Source: DASQPR01 sp035713725
GTDB taxonomy: Bacteria > Actinomycetota > Actinomycetes > Mycobacteriales > Micromonosporaceae
Assembly (NCBI GenBank): GCA_035713725.1
Contig: DASTMZ010000209.1
Span: 1 to 64,000 of the forward strand
Direction of reading: 5' to 3'
Length of the DNA: 64,000 nt
The stretch's first letter is position 1; every line of letters starts with the position of its first letter. The notes under the pieces are model-generated. The model was not told where the DNA came from. It saw nothing but the letters and a program-made list of their open reading frames with translations, and did not search any database. The translations under genes and the position numbers were made by a program. Positions 41,086 through 49,579 of this stretch are shown piece by piece.

Positions 41086-41934
41086 GTGCAGATGGGCGGC
41101 CGGTGGCACGCCGTCGAGTTCATCATGGGCACGGCGATCACTCTCGATGTTGTCGACCCGCCGGACGGAGTGGACGTCGACGAGCTGTCGCGTTCGGTGT
41201 TCGAGTGGTTCACCGAGGTGGACGCTCGGTTCAGCACGTTCAAGGCGGACAGCGAGGTGTCGCGACTGGGCGGTGGCGAGGTCGCGGCATCCGACATGTC
41301 GCCGGACATGCGCCACGTGCTGGACGCGTGCGACGTGCTGCGGTCCGAGACGAATGGGTACTTCGACGCGTACGCCACCGGGAGCCTCGACCCGTCCGGC
41401 TACGTGAAGGGCTGGTCGGTGCAGGTGGCCTCGGACCGGCTGCTCGCGGCCGGCATACCGAACCACTGCGTCAACGCGGGCGGCGACATCCGGGTGCGCG
41501 GTCACGGGCCGGACGGCACGGCATGGCGAATCGGTATCCGGCATCCATGGCAGAAGTTGAAGGTCGCTTGGGTGCTTGTCGGCGACGACTTGGCGATCGC
41601 GACCTCGGGTACGTACGAGCGCGGCTTTCACGTGATCGATCCGTACCGCGGCGTGCCGGCCGTCGACCTCGCGTCGGTGACGGTCGTCGGTGCAGATCTG
41701 GCGCGTGCCGACGCGTACGCGACCGCGGCGGTCGCGATGGGCTCCCGCGCCCTCGACTGGCTCGCCAGACTGGCCGGCCACGAGTGTGCCGTGGTGACGA
41801 GCGACGGCGCGGCGTTCACCTCGCCGGGCCTCCCGGTCGTGCCGGCCGACGAGATCGGCGAGGCACCGTCGACCGGAGCTGGCTCAACCGGTGTAATTGG
41901 CGCCGATGGCACCGAGGGACCACCCGTTTACTGA
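41086..41934 (+). CDS. apbE: FAD:protein FMN transferase
   Basis: 282 residues, GTG at 41086 (an ATG six bases later is possible). ApbE features: IMGTAITLDVV at the N-terminus, DARFSTFKADSEVSRL, GYVKGWSVQVASDRL, VNAGGDIRVRG and the Mg-binding ATSGTYERGFHVIDPYRG. It splits FAD and links FMN to Thr/Ser of FMN_bind domains, here most likely the upstream gene's product. It has no visible signal peptide or lipobox, although its presumed target is exported. Confidence 0.92.
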   Translation: MQMGGRWHAVEFIMGTAITLDVVDPPDGVDVDELSRSVFEWFTEVDARFSTFKADSEVSRLGGGEVAASDMSPDMRHVLDACDVLRSETNGYFDAYATGSLDPSGYVKGWSVQVASDRLLAAGIPNHCVNAGGDIRVRGHGPDGTAWRIGIRHPWQKLKVAWVLVGDDLAIATSGTYERGFHVIDPYRGVPAVDLASVTVVGADLARADAYATAAVAMGSRALDWLARLAGHECAVVTSDGAAFTSPGLPVVPADEIGEAPSTGAGSTGVIGADGTEGPPVY

Positions 41935-41970
41935 CCGGCGAGTGTCAGGCCGACGCGATAGTTTTCAATC

Positions 41971-44160
41971 ATGAGCGCGAAGGCCGACCTGTCTCCTGAG
42001 AGCCCGGCCGGCGGCGCGGCCGGTGACGTTGCCGGCGCCACCGTGACGCCCGAGCAGGCCACCGTGACGCCTGAGCAGGAGGCGCGCGCCGGACGCGAGC
42101 CGACGCCGGACGCGCGTGCCCGGCACGCCGCGCTCGCCGCCGAGGTCGACCAGCATCAATATCGCTATTACGTGCTGGACCAGCCGACCGCATCGGACGC
42201 CGAATATGACGCTTTGATCCGCGAGTTGACCCGCATCGAGGAGGAGTTCCCGGCGCTGCGGACGCCCGACTCGCCCACCCAGCGCGTCGGCGGTGGCGAC
42301 TACTCGAACATGTTCGCTTCGATCACACATGCCGAGCCGATGTTGAGTCTCGGCAACGTGTTCCGCGACGACGATCTGGCCGCCTGGGCGGCGCGCATCG
42401 AGCGGGACGCCGGTGGTCCGGTGCACTTCCTGTGTGAGCTGAAGATCGATGGGCTAGCCGTCAATCTGACCTACAAGAACGGTCGGCTGGTGTCGGCGGC
42501 CACCCGGGGCGACGGGAAGATCGGCGAGGACGTGACCGCCAATGTACGAACCATGCGCGACGTACCGGACCGGTTGCGCGGCGACGACGTGCCGGAGTTC
42601 GTCGAGATCAGAGGTGAGGTCTACTTCCCGTTGGCCGCCTTCGCCGACCTCAACGCATCGCTAGTGGCCGCCGGCGAGAAGCCCTACGTGAACCCACGAA
42701 ACTCCGCCTCGGGGAGCTTGCGCAACAAGGATCCGCGCGAGACGGCGAAGCGACCGCTACACATGATCGTGCACGGCATCGGCGCCCGACGCGGCTTTGC
42801 CGTCACGTCGCAATCGCAGGCGTACGAAGCCATCAAGCGCTGGGGTCTGCCGACCAGCGACCGCTGGCGAGTCGTCGACGACGTCGCGGCGGTGCGCAAA
42901 TACGTCGCCGAATACGCGACCAAACGACACTCGCTCGAGCACGACATCGACGGTGTGGTCGTGAAGGTGGACGAGGTGTCGATCCAGCGCCGACTCGGAT
43001 CTACGAGCAGCGCGCCGCGCTGGGCGATTGCGTATAAATATCCGCCGGAAGAGGTGAATACCAAGCTGATCGCGATCCGACTCGGCGTCGGCCGCACCGG
43101 TCGCATCACGCCGTTCGCGGAGTTGGAGCCGGTGCACGTGGCGGGTTCGACGGTCACGTTCGCCACTCTGCACAACGCAAACGAGGTCAAACGTAAGGGC
43201 GTGTTGATCGGCGACACAGTGGTGGTGCGCAAGGCCGGCGACGTGATCCCGGAGATCCTCGGCCCAGTTGTGGATCGGCGCGACGGCACCGAGACCGAAT
43301 TCGTGATGTCCGCGTCCTGCCCGTCGTGCGGCACTGCACTCGCGCCGGCGAAGGAGGGCGACGTCGACATCAGGTGCCCAAACGCCCAGCACTGTGCCGC
43401 GCAGATCCGCGAGCGTGTCTATTACATCGCCAGCCGCAACGTGTTCGACATCGAGGCGCTGGGCTACAAGGCCGCGGCCGCGCTCGTCGACGATCACATC
43501 ATCGCCGACGAAGGCGATCTCTTCGCGCTGGACGAGCACAAGCTCGGGGAGAGCGAGTTCTTCACCAATCAGGACGGTTCGCTGTCCGCCGGCTCGGTCC
43601 GCCTGTTGTCCATGTTGGCCGATGCGAAGCAGCGCCCGCTCGCGCGCGTCATCACCGCACTGTCCATCAGGCACGTCGGTCCGACAGCGGCAGTCGCGCT
43701 CGCGCGCGAGTTCGGCTCGCTCGAGGCGATCGCGGCGGCGAGCGTTGACGAACTCACTCGCGCGGACGGCGTCGGACCGACGATCGCGCACGCATTGGTG
43801 GAGTGGTTCGCGGTCGACTGGCATCGCGAGATCGTGGACAAGTGGCGAGACGCGGGCGTACGAACCGCGGAGGAGCGCGCCGAGACCGGTCCACGGCCGC
43901 TGGAAGGGCTGACCGTCGTGGTCACCGGATCGCTGGTGGACTTTTCGCGCGACGAGGCGACCGAGGCGATCGCGAGCCGGGGCGGCAAGGTCACGGGCAG
44001 CGTGTCCAAGAAGACGGGGTTCGTGGTGGTGGGGGAGTCGCCCGGGTCGAAATACGACAAGGCAGTCGAGTTGAGGGTCCCGATTCTCGACGAAGCGGGC
44101 TTTCGAGTGCTTTTGTCGGATGGACCGGACGCCGCGATCGAACACACCAACGACGGCTGA
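41971..44160 (+). CDS. ligA: NAD-dependent DNA ligase
   Basis: 729 residues, longer than the usual 670-690 because of an N-terminal Ala/Glu/Pro extension of about 45 residues that includes a duplicated ATVTPEQ. The adenylated lysine is K158 in ELKIDGLA. The order is Ia domain, nucleotidyltransferase, OB fold (TFATLHNANEVKRKGV), Cys4 zinc finger (CPSCG...CPN...C), helix-hairpin-helix region and C-terminal BRCT (LEGLTVVVTGSL). It seals nicks in replication and repair. The location next to gatCAB is as in mycobacteria. Confidence 0.96.
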   Translation: MSAKADLSPESPAGGAAGDVAGATVTPEQATVTPEQEARAGREPTPDARARHAALAAEVDQHQYRYYVLDQPTASDAEYDALIRELTRIEEEFPALRTPDSPTQRVGGGDYSNMFASITHAEPMLSLGNVFRDDDLAAWAARIERDAGGPVHFLCELKIDGLAVNLTYKNGRLVSAATRGDGKIGEDVTANVRTMRDVPDRLRGDDVPEFVEIRGEVYFPLAAFADLNASLVAAGEKPYVNPRNSASGSLRNKDPRETAKRPLHMIVHGIGARRGFAVTSQSQAYEAIKRWGLPTSDRWRVVDDVAAVRKYVAEYATKRHSLEHDIDGVVVKVDEVSIQRRLGSTSSAPRWAIAYKYPPEEVNTKLIAIRLGVGRTGRITPFAELEPVHVAGSTVTFATLHNANEVKRKGVLIGDTVVVRKAGDVIPEILGPVVDRRDGTETEFVMSASCPSCGTALAPAKEGDVDIRCPNAQHCAAQIRERVYYIASRNVFDIEALGYKAAAALVDDHIIADEGDLFALDEHKLGESEFFTNQDGSLSAGSVRLLSMLADAKQRPLARVITALSIRHVGPTAAVALAREFGSLEAIAAASVDELTRADGVGPTIAHALVEWFAVDWHREIVDKWRDAGVRTAEERAETGPRPLEGLTVVVTGSLVDFSRDEATEAIASRGGKVTGSVSKKTGFVVVGESPGSKYDKAVELRVPILDEAGFRVLLSDGPDAAIEHTNDG

Positions 44161-44354
44161 CCGGATGTCGATGAAATCGCACAATGCCCGGTAATGTCTA
44201 ACTTTGCATGGGCGCGACGTTTTGTTTCAGGTAGATCTAGGCGTCGGGCGATTTACGCAAATCCTGCCGGTTCGGCCTATCGTAATGTTCCGGGTGCCTC
44301 GTCGGGCACCTGAGCGCGAGGAGCTGGACGGGCCAGCCCCGACGGGAGGCGACA

Positions 44355-46439
44355 ATGTATTCGGCGGCGTTGCGTAATACTGCGCCACCGGAGCATGCCA
44401 AGGCGTTCTTCGGGTATGTGACGGCAGTCTGCGTCGTCGCGCTCGCGCTCGTCATTCCGGCCATTCCGCAATTGCGGGACGTGCCGACACATTCGCCAGC
44501 GACGTACTGGTTGCTCGCGTTCCTCGCGGTCATCGCGGACCTGCGACCCTTCCCGCCGCCAGGCCGGCAGCGATCCGTGGTCTTCCCGTCCATTTGCTTC
44601 ACCTTCGCGATTCTGCTGATGTGGGGCTTCGACGCGGCCGTCGTGGTGCAGACCGCCGCCGTCGTGGCATCCGCGGTGCGTCTGCAGCACCGTCCATGGC
44701 GGGCCGCGTTCAACGCCGCGCAGTATGCGATCTCGTTCGCGGCCGCGTCCGCCGTGCTACACACCGCGGAGGGCATGCCGTTCGCGCCGGGTGGTAGTCC
44801 GGGCTGGCCGGACGTCGGAATAGCGCTCACCGCCGCGGCCGTGTGGTTCGTGGTGAACAACGTGCTCGTCACTACCGCGGTCGCCCTGCGATTCGGCGGC
44901 TCGTGGTGGCACGCGCTGCGCCGCAACCTCGCGGATGACGCGCTGACCACCGGGTCACTGTTGCTGCTCGGACCGGTGCTGGTCGGCACCACGCGTGCGA
45001 GCGCGGCGCTGATCCCGCTGGTGATCGTGCCGCTGCTCGCGGTCAACCGGATGGCGCGGCTGTCGAGCGAGCAGAACGAGGCGGTACGCACGGATCCGCT
45101 AACCCGTCTGGCCAACCGCAAGGCATTGCAGAGCGAGGTGGGCGAATACGTCGCGACCTGCCAACACCGGTCATCCGTCGAGGGCCGCGAGCACCGGTTC
45201 GCGCTGATGATCCTCGACATCGACCGGTTCAAGTACGTCAACGACGCGCTCGGCCACGCGGTCGGCGACCGGCTGCTGGTGGAGATATCGCAGCGCATCG
45301 ACCGCGCGGTGCCGGACGGCAATTTGGTCGCGCGGCTCGGCGGTGACGAGTTTGCAGTCGTCGCACCGGAGATCGACAACGTCAACGACGCGCGCTCTGC
45401 GGCGGGTGCGATCGCGGGCGTGCTGTCCGTGCCGGTTGTGCTGGACGGCATGTCACTCGACGTCGGCGGATCGATCGGCATCGCGATCTACCCGACACAC
45501 GGCGAGGATTTCGAAACGCTGCTGCGGCACGCGGACGTCGCGATGTACGACGCGAAGGCGCGCGGCGACGCGCTCGCGGTCTACGCACCCGAGGTCGACC
45601 ACAACTCGCCGGACCGGCTGAGCCTGCTTGCCGATCTGCGTCGCGCGCTGGAGAACACCGACTCGAGCGAGGTGATGTTCTACTACCAGCCGCAGGTCGA
45701 GATGGCCACCGGCACGGTGACCGGCGTCGAGGCGTTGCTGCGCTGGCACCACCCGCATCGCGGGCTGGTGGATCCGGAGGAGCTGATCCGGGTCGCCGAG
45801 CACAGCGGTGTGATGCGCATGTTGACGTTGCGTGTCGTGGACGACGTGGTCGCCCAACTCGCGAAGTGGCGCGCAAACGGACTGGCGATGCGCGCCGCCA
45901 TCAACGTCAGCGTGCGCGATCTGCATTCCGGCGAGGTGGTTGATCGGCTGGCCGAGCAACTCGGTCACTACAACATCGCGCCGGACCAGGTACAGATGGA
46001 GATCACTGAGGGCGCGCTGATGGCCGACCCGCGTCGGGTACTCGCAACGCTGCAACGCCTCGCGCGACTCGGCGTTGCGTTGTCGCTTGACGACTTCGGC
46101 ACCGGGTACTCGTCGATGCAGCACCTGCGCCGGCTGCCGCTGTCCGAAGTCAAGATCGACCGGTCGTTCGTGCTCGGCATGGCCGACGACCCCGACGACG
46201 AGGCGATCGTACGGTCGATGATCGACCTCGCCGGCGCGCTGAACCTCCGGGTGGTGGCGGAAGGTGTGGAGGACGACCGGACTCGGCGCATGCTGGTGGC
46301 GTGCGGCTGCCACGTCGCGCAGGGGTGGTATTACGCGCGTCCGATGCCGGCCGACGAACTCGCGTCGTGGCTCGCCCGCTACCGCCCGCCCGAGCAGTAT
46401 GCCTGGCCGGCAACCGAGCCACCCGAAGACGCCGCCTGA
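44355..46439 (+). CDS. membrane-bound GGDEF-EAL protein
   Basis: 694 residues; GGGAGG before the ATG. About seven hydrophobic segments form the first 230 residues. The GGDEF domain (about 245-405) has an intact LGGDEF at about 328-332 and TDPLTRLANR. The EAL domain (about 420-680) has EALLRWHHP, the DDFGTGYSSMQHLRRLPL loop and KIDRSFV, so both synthesis and breakdown of c-di-GMP are possible. The 194-bp gap upstream (44161-44354) has no gene but two small hairpins in the presumed 5' leader (44293-44310, 44323-44337). It interrupts the ligA-gatC neighbourhood. Confidence 0.92.
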   Translation: MYSAALRNTAPPEHAKAFFGYVTAVCVVALALVIPAIPQLRDVPTHSPATYWLLAFLAVIADLRPFPPPGRQRSVVFPSICFTFAILLMWGFDAAVVVQTAAVVASAVRLQHRPWRAAFNAAQYAISFAAASAVLHTAEGMPFAPGGSPGWPDVGIALTAAAVWFVVNNVLVTTAVALRFGGSWWHALRRNLADDALTTGSLLLLGPVLVGTTRASAALIPLVIVPLLAVNRMARLSSEQNEAVRTDPLTRLANRKALQSEVGEYVATCQHRSSVEGREHRFALMILDIDRFKYVNDALGHAVGDRLLVEISQRIDRAVPDGNLVARLGGDEFAVVAPEIDNVNDARSAAGAIAGVLSVPVVLDGMSLDVGGSIGIAIYPTHGEDFETLLRHADVAMYDAKARGDALAVYAPEVDHNSPDRLSLLADLRRALENTDSSEVMFYYQPQVEMATGTVTGVEALLRWHHPHRGLVDPEELIRVAEHSGVMRMLTLRVVDDVVAQLAKWRANGLAMRAAINVSVRDLHSGEVVDRLAEQLGHYNIAPDQVQMEITEGALMADPRRVLATLQRLARLGVALSLDDFGTGYSSMQHLRRLPLSEVKIDRSFVLGMADDPDDEAIVRSMIDLAGALNLRVVAEGVEDDRTRRMLVACGCHVAQGWYYARPMPADELASWLARYRPPEQYAWPATEPPEDAA

Positions 46440-46440
46440 C

Positions 46441-46500
46441 CGGTGAGTGCGCCACCGGTGAGTGCGCCGCCGGTGAGTGCGCCGCCGGTGAGTGCGCCGG
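46441..46500. repeat. 15-bp tandem repeat, four copies
   Basis: Four contiguous units CGGTGAGTGCGCC(A/G)C start at 46441, 46456, 46471 and 46486, directly after the GGDEF-EAL stop and about 100 bp before gatC. The 15-bp period keeps every copy in the same frame, reading GTG-AGT-GCG. Confidence 0.9.
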
Positions 46501-46606
46501 CGCCGAAAGGTAAGCCGAGCGACGGCCAAGCTGGCGAGCCCATAGACTCGAGCGCGTCGGCCTCGTGGCACCCGCGTCGAGGCCTCGATTTCGAAAGGGT
46601 CCACAG

Positions 46607-46903
46607 ATGTCGGCCATTTCACGCGCTGAGGTCGCGCACCTCGCGCGGCTCGCGCGGCTCGCCGTCACGGATGACGAGCTTGACGTCTTCTCGGGTCAGC
46701 TGGACGTGATCCTCTCGTCGATCGCCCGGATCCAGCAGGTGGCCGCCGCCGACATTCCGCCGACGTCGCATTCCGTCCCGCTCGTCAACGTGTTGCGCGA
46801 CGACGTCGTGGTGCCGTGTCTGACGCGCGAGGAGGCACTCGCGGGCGCACCGGATATCGCCGAGGACCGCTTCCGCGTGCCGCGGATCCTGGACGAGGAG
46901 TAG
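46607..46903 (+). CDS. gatC: Asp/Glu-tRNA amidotransferase subunit C
   Basis: 98 residues. It shows the GatC hallmarks ISRAEVAHLARLARLAVTDD, the LDVILSSIARIQQV helix, and the FRVPRILDEE C-terminus. GatC clamps GatA and GatB in the complex that converts Glu-tRNA(Gln) or Asp-tRNA(Asn) to the amide. gatA starts two bases after its stop codon. Confidence 0.95.
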   Translation: MSAISRAEVAHLARLARLAVTDDELDVFSGQLDVILSSIARIQQVAAADIPPTSHSVPLVNVLRDDVVVPCLTREEALAGAPDIAEDRFRVPRILDEE

Positions 46904-46905
46904 CC

Positions 46906-48390
46906 GTGAGCGAGTTGACCACGAAGACCGCCGCGGAGTTGGCCCGGCTGATCGCGGCCGGCGAGGTGAGCGCGGTCGAGGTCGCCGGCGCCCATCTGGA
47001 ACGGATTCGCCGCGTCGACCGTCAGGTGCACGCCTTCCTGCACGTTGACGAGGACGGTGCGCTCGCCAGCGCGGCCGCGGTCGACGCACGGCGCGTGGCA
47101 GGCGAACCACTCGGACCGCTGGCCGGCGTACCCGTCGCGGTCAAGGACGTACTCGCGACCAAGGGCGTACCCACGACCTGCGGCTCGAAGATCCTGGAGG
47201 GCTGGCGGCCGCCGTATGACGCGACGCTCGTGGAACGGATGCGCTCCGCCGGTCTCGTCATCCTCGGCAAGACGAACATGGACGAGTTCGCGATGGGCTC
47301 GTCGACGGAGTATTCCGCGTACGGCCCGACGCACAACCCGTGGGACCTCGGCCGCATCCCGGGCGGGTCGGGTGGCGGGTCGGCCGCGTCGCTCGCCGCC
47401 TACGAGGCACCGCTCGCGATCGGCTCGGATACCGGTGGCTCGATCCGGCAGCCGGGCGCCGTCACGGGTACCGTCGGCGCGAAGCCGACCTACGGCGGCA
47501 CCTCCCGCTACGGCCTGATCGCGTTTTCGTCCAGTCTGGACACCCCGGGACCGTGCGCCCGCAACGTCGAGGACGCGGCGCTTCTGCACGCGATCGTCGG
47601 CGGTCACGATCCGCGCGACTCGACATCGATCCCGGCGCCCGTGCCGGACGTGGTCGGCGCGGCGCGGGAGGGTGCGTCCGGCGACCTGAGCGGCGTACGG
47701 ATCGGGCTCGTCAGCCAGTTCAGTGGCGACGGCGCGGAACCCGGTGTGATGTCGTCGTTCCGCGATGCCGTGGACGCATTCGCGAAGCTGGGCGCCGAAG
47801 TCGTCGAGGTGTCGTGCCCACACTTCGAGTACGCATTGCCGGCGTACTACCTGATCGCGCCCAGCGAGTGCTCTTCCAACCTGGCGCGGTTCGACGGCGT
47901 ACGGTTCGGTCTTCGGGCCGGCGACGACGGCGTACGAGCGCTCGAGGAGGTCATGTCGATCACGCGCGACAAGGGCTTCGGGCCGGAAGTGAAGCGGCGC
48001 ATCATCCTCGGTACGTATGCGCTCTCGTCCGGCTACTACGACGCGTACTACGGGCAGGCGCAAAAGGTCCGTACCCTCATCACCCGCGACTTCACGGCCG
48101 CGTTCGAGCAGGCCGACGTGCTCGTCGCGCCGACCACGCCGTTCGTCGCGTTCCCGTTCGGCGCGCGCACCGACGACCCGTACCAGATGTATCTCGCGGA
48201 TCTGTTCACCATCCCCAGCAACCTCTACGGCGGACCCGCGGTCTCAGTGCCGTGCGGGCTGTCCGAAGGTCTGCCGGTCGGCCTGCAGGTGATGGCGCCG
48301 ACCATGGCCGACGACCGGATGTATCGGGTGGCCGCGGCGCTGGAGACGGTGATCCCGCCGCTCACGCCGCCCACGTTGACCGCGTCGTGA
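46906..48390 (+). CDS. gatA: Asp/Glu-tRNA amidotransferase subunit A
   Basis: 494 residues from the GTG at 46906. The amidase-signature Ser-cisSer-Lys triad is intact: K80 (VAVKDVL), S155 in IPGGSGGGSAAS and S179 in SDTGGSIRQPG. It releases ammonia from glutamine for GatB. The stop region was tandemly duplicated (11 bp at 48381-48402), so the next gene now begins 7 bp later. Confidence 0.96.
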   Translation: MSELTTKTAAELARLIAAGEVSAVEVAGAHLERIRRVDRQVHAFLHVDEDGALASAAAVDARRVAGEPLGPLAGVPVAVKDVLATKGVPTTCGSKILEGWRPPYDATLVERMRSAGLVILGKTNMDEFAMGSSTEYSAYGPTHNPWDLGRIPGGSGGGSAASLAAYEAPLAIGSDTGGSIRQPGAVTGTVGAKPTYGGTSRYGLIAFSSSLDTPGPCARNVEDAALLHAIVGGHDPRDSTSIPAPVPDVVGAAREGASGDLSGVRIGLVSQFSGDGAEPGVMSSFRDAVDAFAKLGAEVVEVSCPHFEYALPAYYLIAPSECSSNLARFDGVRFGLRAGDDGVRALEEVMSITRDKGFGPEVKRRIILGTYALSSGYYDAYYGQAQKVRTLITRDFTAAFEQADVLVAPTTPFVAFPFGARTDDPYQMYLADLFTIPSNLYGGPAVSVPCGLSEGLPVGLQVMAPTMADDRMYRVAAALETVIPPLTPPTLTAS

Positions 48391-48397
48391 GCGCGTC

Positions 48398-48817
48398 GTG
48401 AGCGCCCCACCGGCCGTCGGGCCGAGCGCGGCGGCGAAGAAACTGGGCATCAAGGCCGGCATGCGCGCGGTCGTGCTGAACGCGCCGGACGGTGCGATCG
48501 GCAAGCTCGAACCGCTGCCGGACGGCGCGAGCGTGACGCCGCGTGCCACGAAGAGCGCCGGAGACGTGGTGGTGCTCTTCGCGCCGGACTCGGCCGCGGT
48601 GCGTGCCTGGCTGACGAAGGCGGTCGCCGCGGGCAAGCCGCGCGGCCTGCTGTGGGTCTGCTATCCCAAGGGCGGCAAGAAGGCGGGCACCGATCTCAAC
48701 CGCGACCTCCTCTGGGCACAGCTGGGCGAGCACGGTCTGACCGGAGTGACGCTGGTCGCGTTCGACGACACGTGGTCGGCGATGCGTTTCCGGCCGGCCG
48801 ACGAGGTCGGCACCTGA
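48398..48817 (+). CDS. DUF3052-like hypothetical protein
   Basis: 139 residues, GTG at 48398 inside the duplicated 11-bp segment. It has KKLGIKAGMRAVVLNAPDG at the start and LLWVCYPKGGKKAGTDLNRD in the middle, ending VAFDDTWSAMRFRP. These match a widespread small family (DUF3052-like) without known function. Its closeness to gatA suggests co-transcription; no functional link to amidation is known. Confidence 0.8.
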   Translation: MSAPPAVGPSAAAKKLGIKAGMRAVVLNAPDGAIGKLEPLPDGASVTPRATKSAGDVVVLFAPDSAAVRAWLTKAVAAGKPRGLLWVCYPKGGKKAGTDLNRDLLWAQLGEHGLTGVTLVAFDDTWSAMRFRPADEVGT

Positions 48818-48877
48818 CACGGCTTCGGCCTCACCCGTACCGACCAGAAGCCCGGCCGTACCCACCAAAGGCGTGAG

Positions 48878-49459
48878 TTACCGCGCACGCCAGCCGGGAT
48901 CGCGACCGAAGCCGGCCAGCAGTCGGTCCTGAGGGTCGTCGCCGGACGACGACATGCGCGGCCCGATCGCGCCGCCCTCGCGGTACATCGCCTCGCGGTC
49001 GGCGAACCAGTCGGCGACCGCGGCCACCACCTCCGGATCGAAGCGCCGGTCGCCATCGGTTGCCGCGGCCAGGTCCCAACCGTGGATCAGGTGGTCGGCG
49101 GCGAGCTGGTAAAGGTATTCGCTGGCCGGTACGTCGCCGAACGACAAATGGACGATCTTGGAGGTATCGATGCGGGCGGACGAGTCGACCGCCTCGCGGC
49201 TGGCCGACGCGAACGCGCCGACCGGGTCGCCGCCGAGGAGATCCCCCTCGTAGCGATCGCCGATCTCGGCCACCGTCGCGCCCTCCAGCATTGGCGCGGT
49301 CCACTTGTTCTCGTACGTCAAGTGGTTCACGAGCGCCCGTACGTCCCAATCGGCGCACGGCGTCGGCGCGGTCCACGCGCCGGAGCCCGCGGTGTCGATT
49401 CCGTCGACGCGCGCGGCGAACTCGCCGACCGCCCGGCGGTGAAGTTCGGTGACATCCAT
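48878..49459 (-). CDS. TIGR03086/mycothiol maleylpyruvate isomerase-like (DinB-fold) protein
   Basis: 193 residues. TPCADWDVRALVNHLTYE and AADHLIHGWDLAAATD provide the His residues of the DinB/MDMPI four-helix fold, a metal-binding domain common in actinobacteria and often tied to mycothiol-dependent chemistry. Substrate unknown. The gene is on the opposite strand between gatA and gatB. Confidence 0.85.
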   Translation of the reverse strand: MDVTELHRRAVGEFAARVDGIDTAGSGAWTAPTPCADWDVRALVNHLTYENKWTAPMLEGATVAEIGDRYEGDLLGGDPVGAFASASREAVDSSARIDTSKIVHLSFGDVPASEYLYQLAADHLIHGWDLAAATDGDRRFDPEVVAAVADWFADREAMYREGGAIGPRMSSSGDDPQDRLLAGFGRDPGWRAR

Positions 49460-49579
49460 GACCGACAGTGTGCGCCCGATCACCGCACGGCCGCACCGAT
49501 ACCGCCGTCGGAGCACCCTGGCGCGCCGCCCTCGGCGGCCGGCGACCGGCCTGCCGATGGGGCCACTAGGCTTGATCCC

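Noticed and set aside
44161..44354. Riboswitch in the leader of the first GGDEF-EAL gene
   Set aside because: Two short hairpins are present, but the c-di-GMP, SAM and cobalamin riboswitch consensus blocks I looked for are not.
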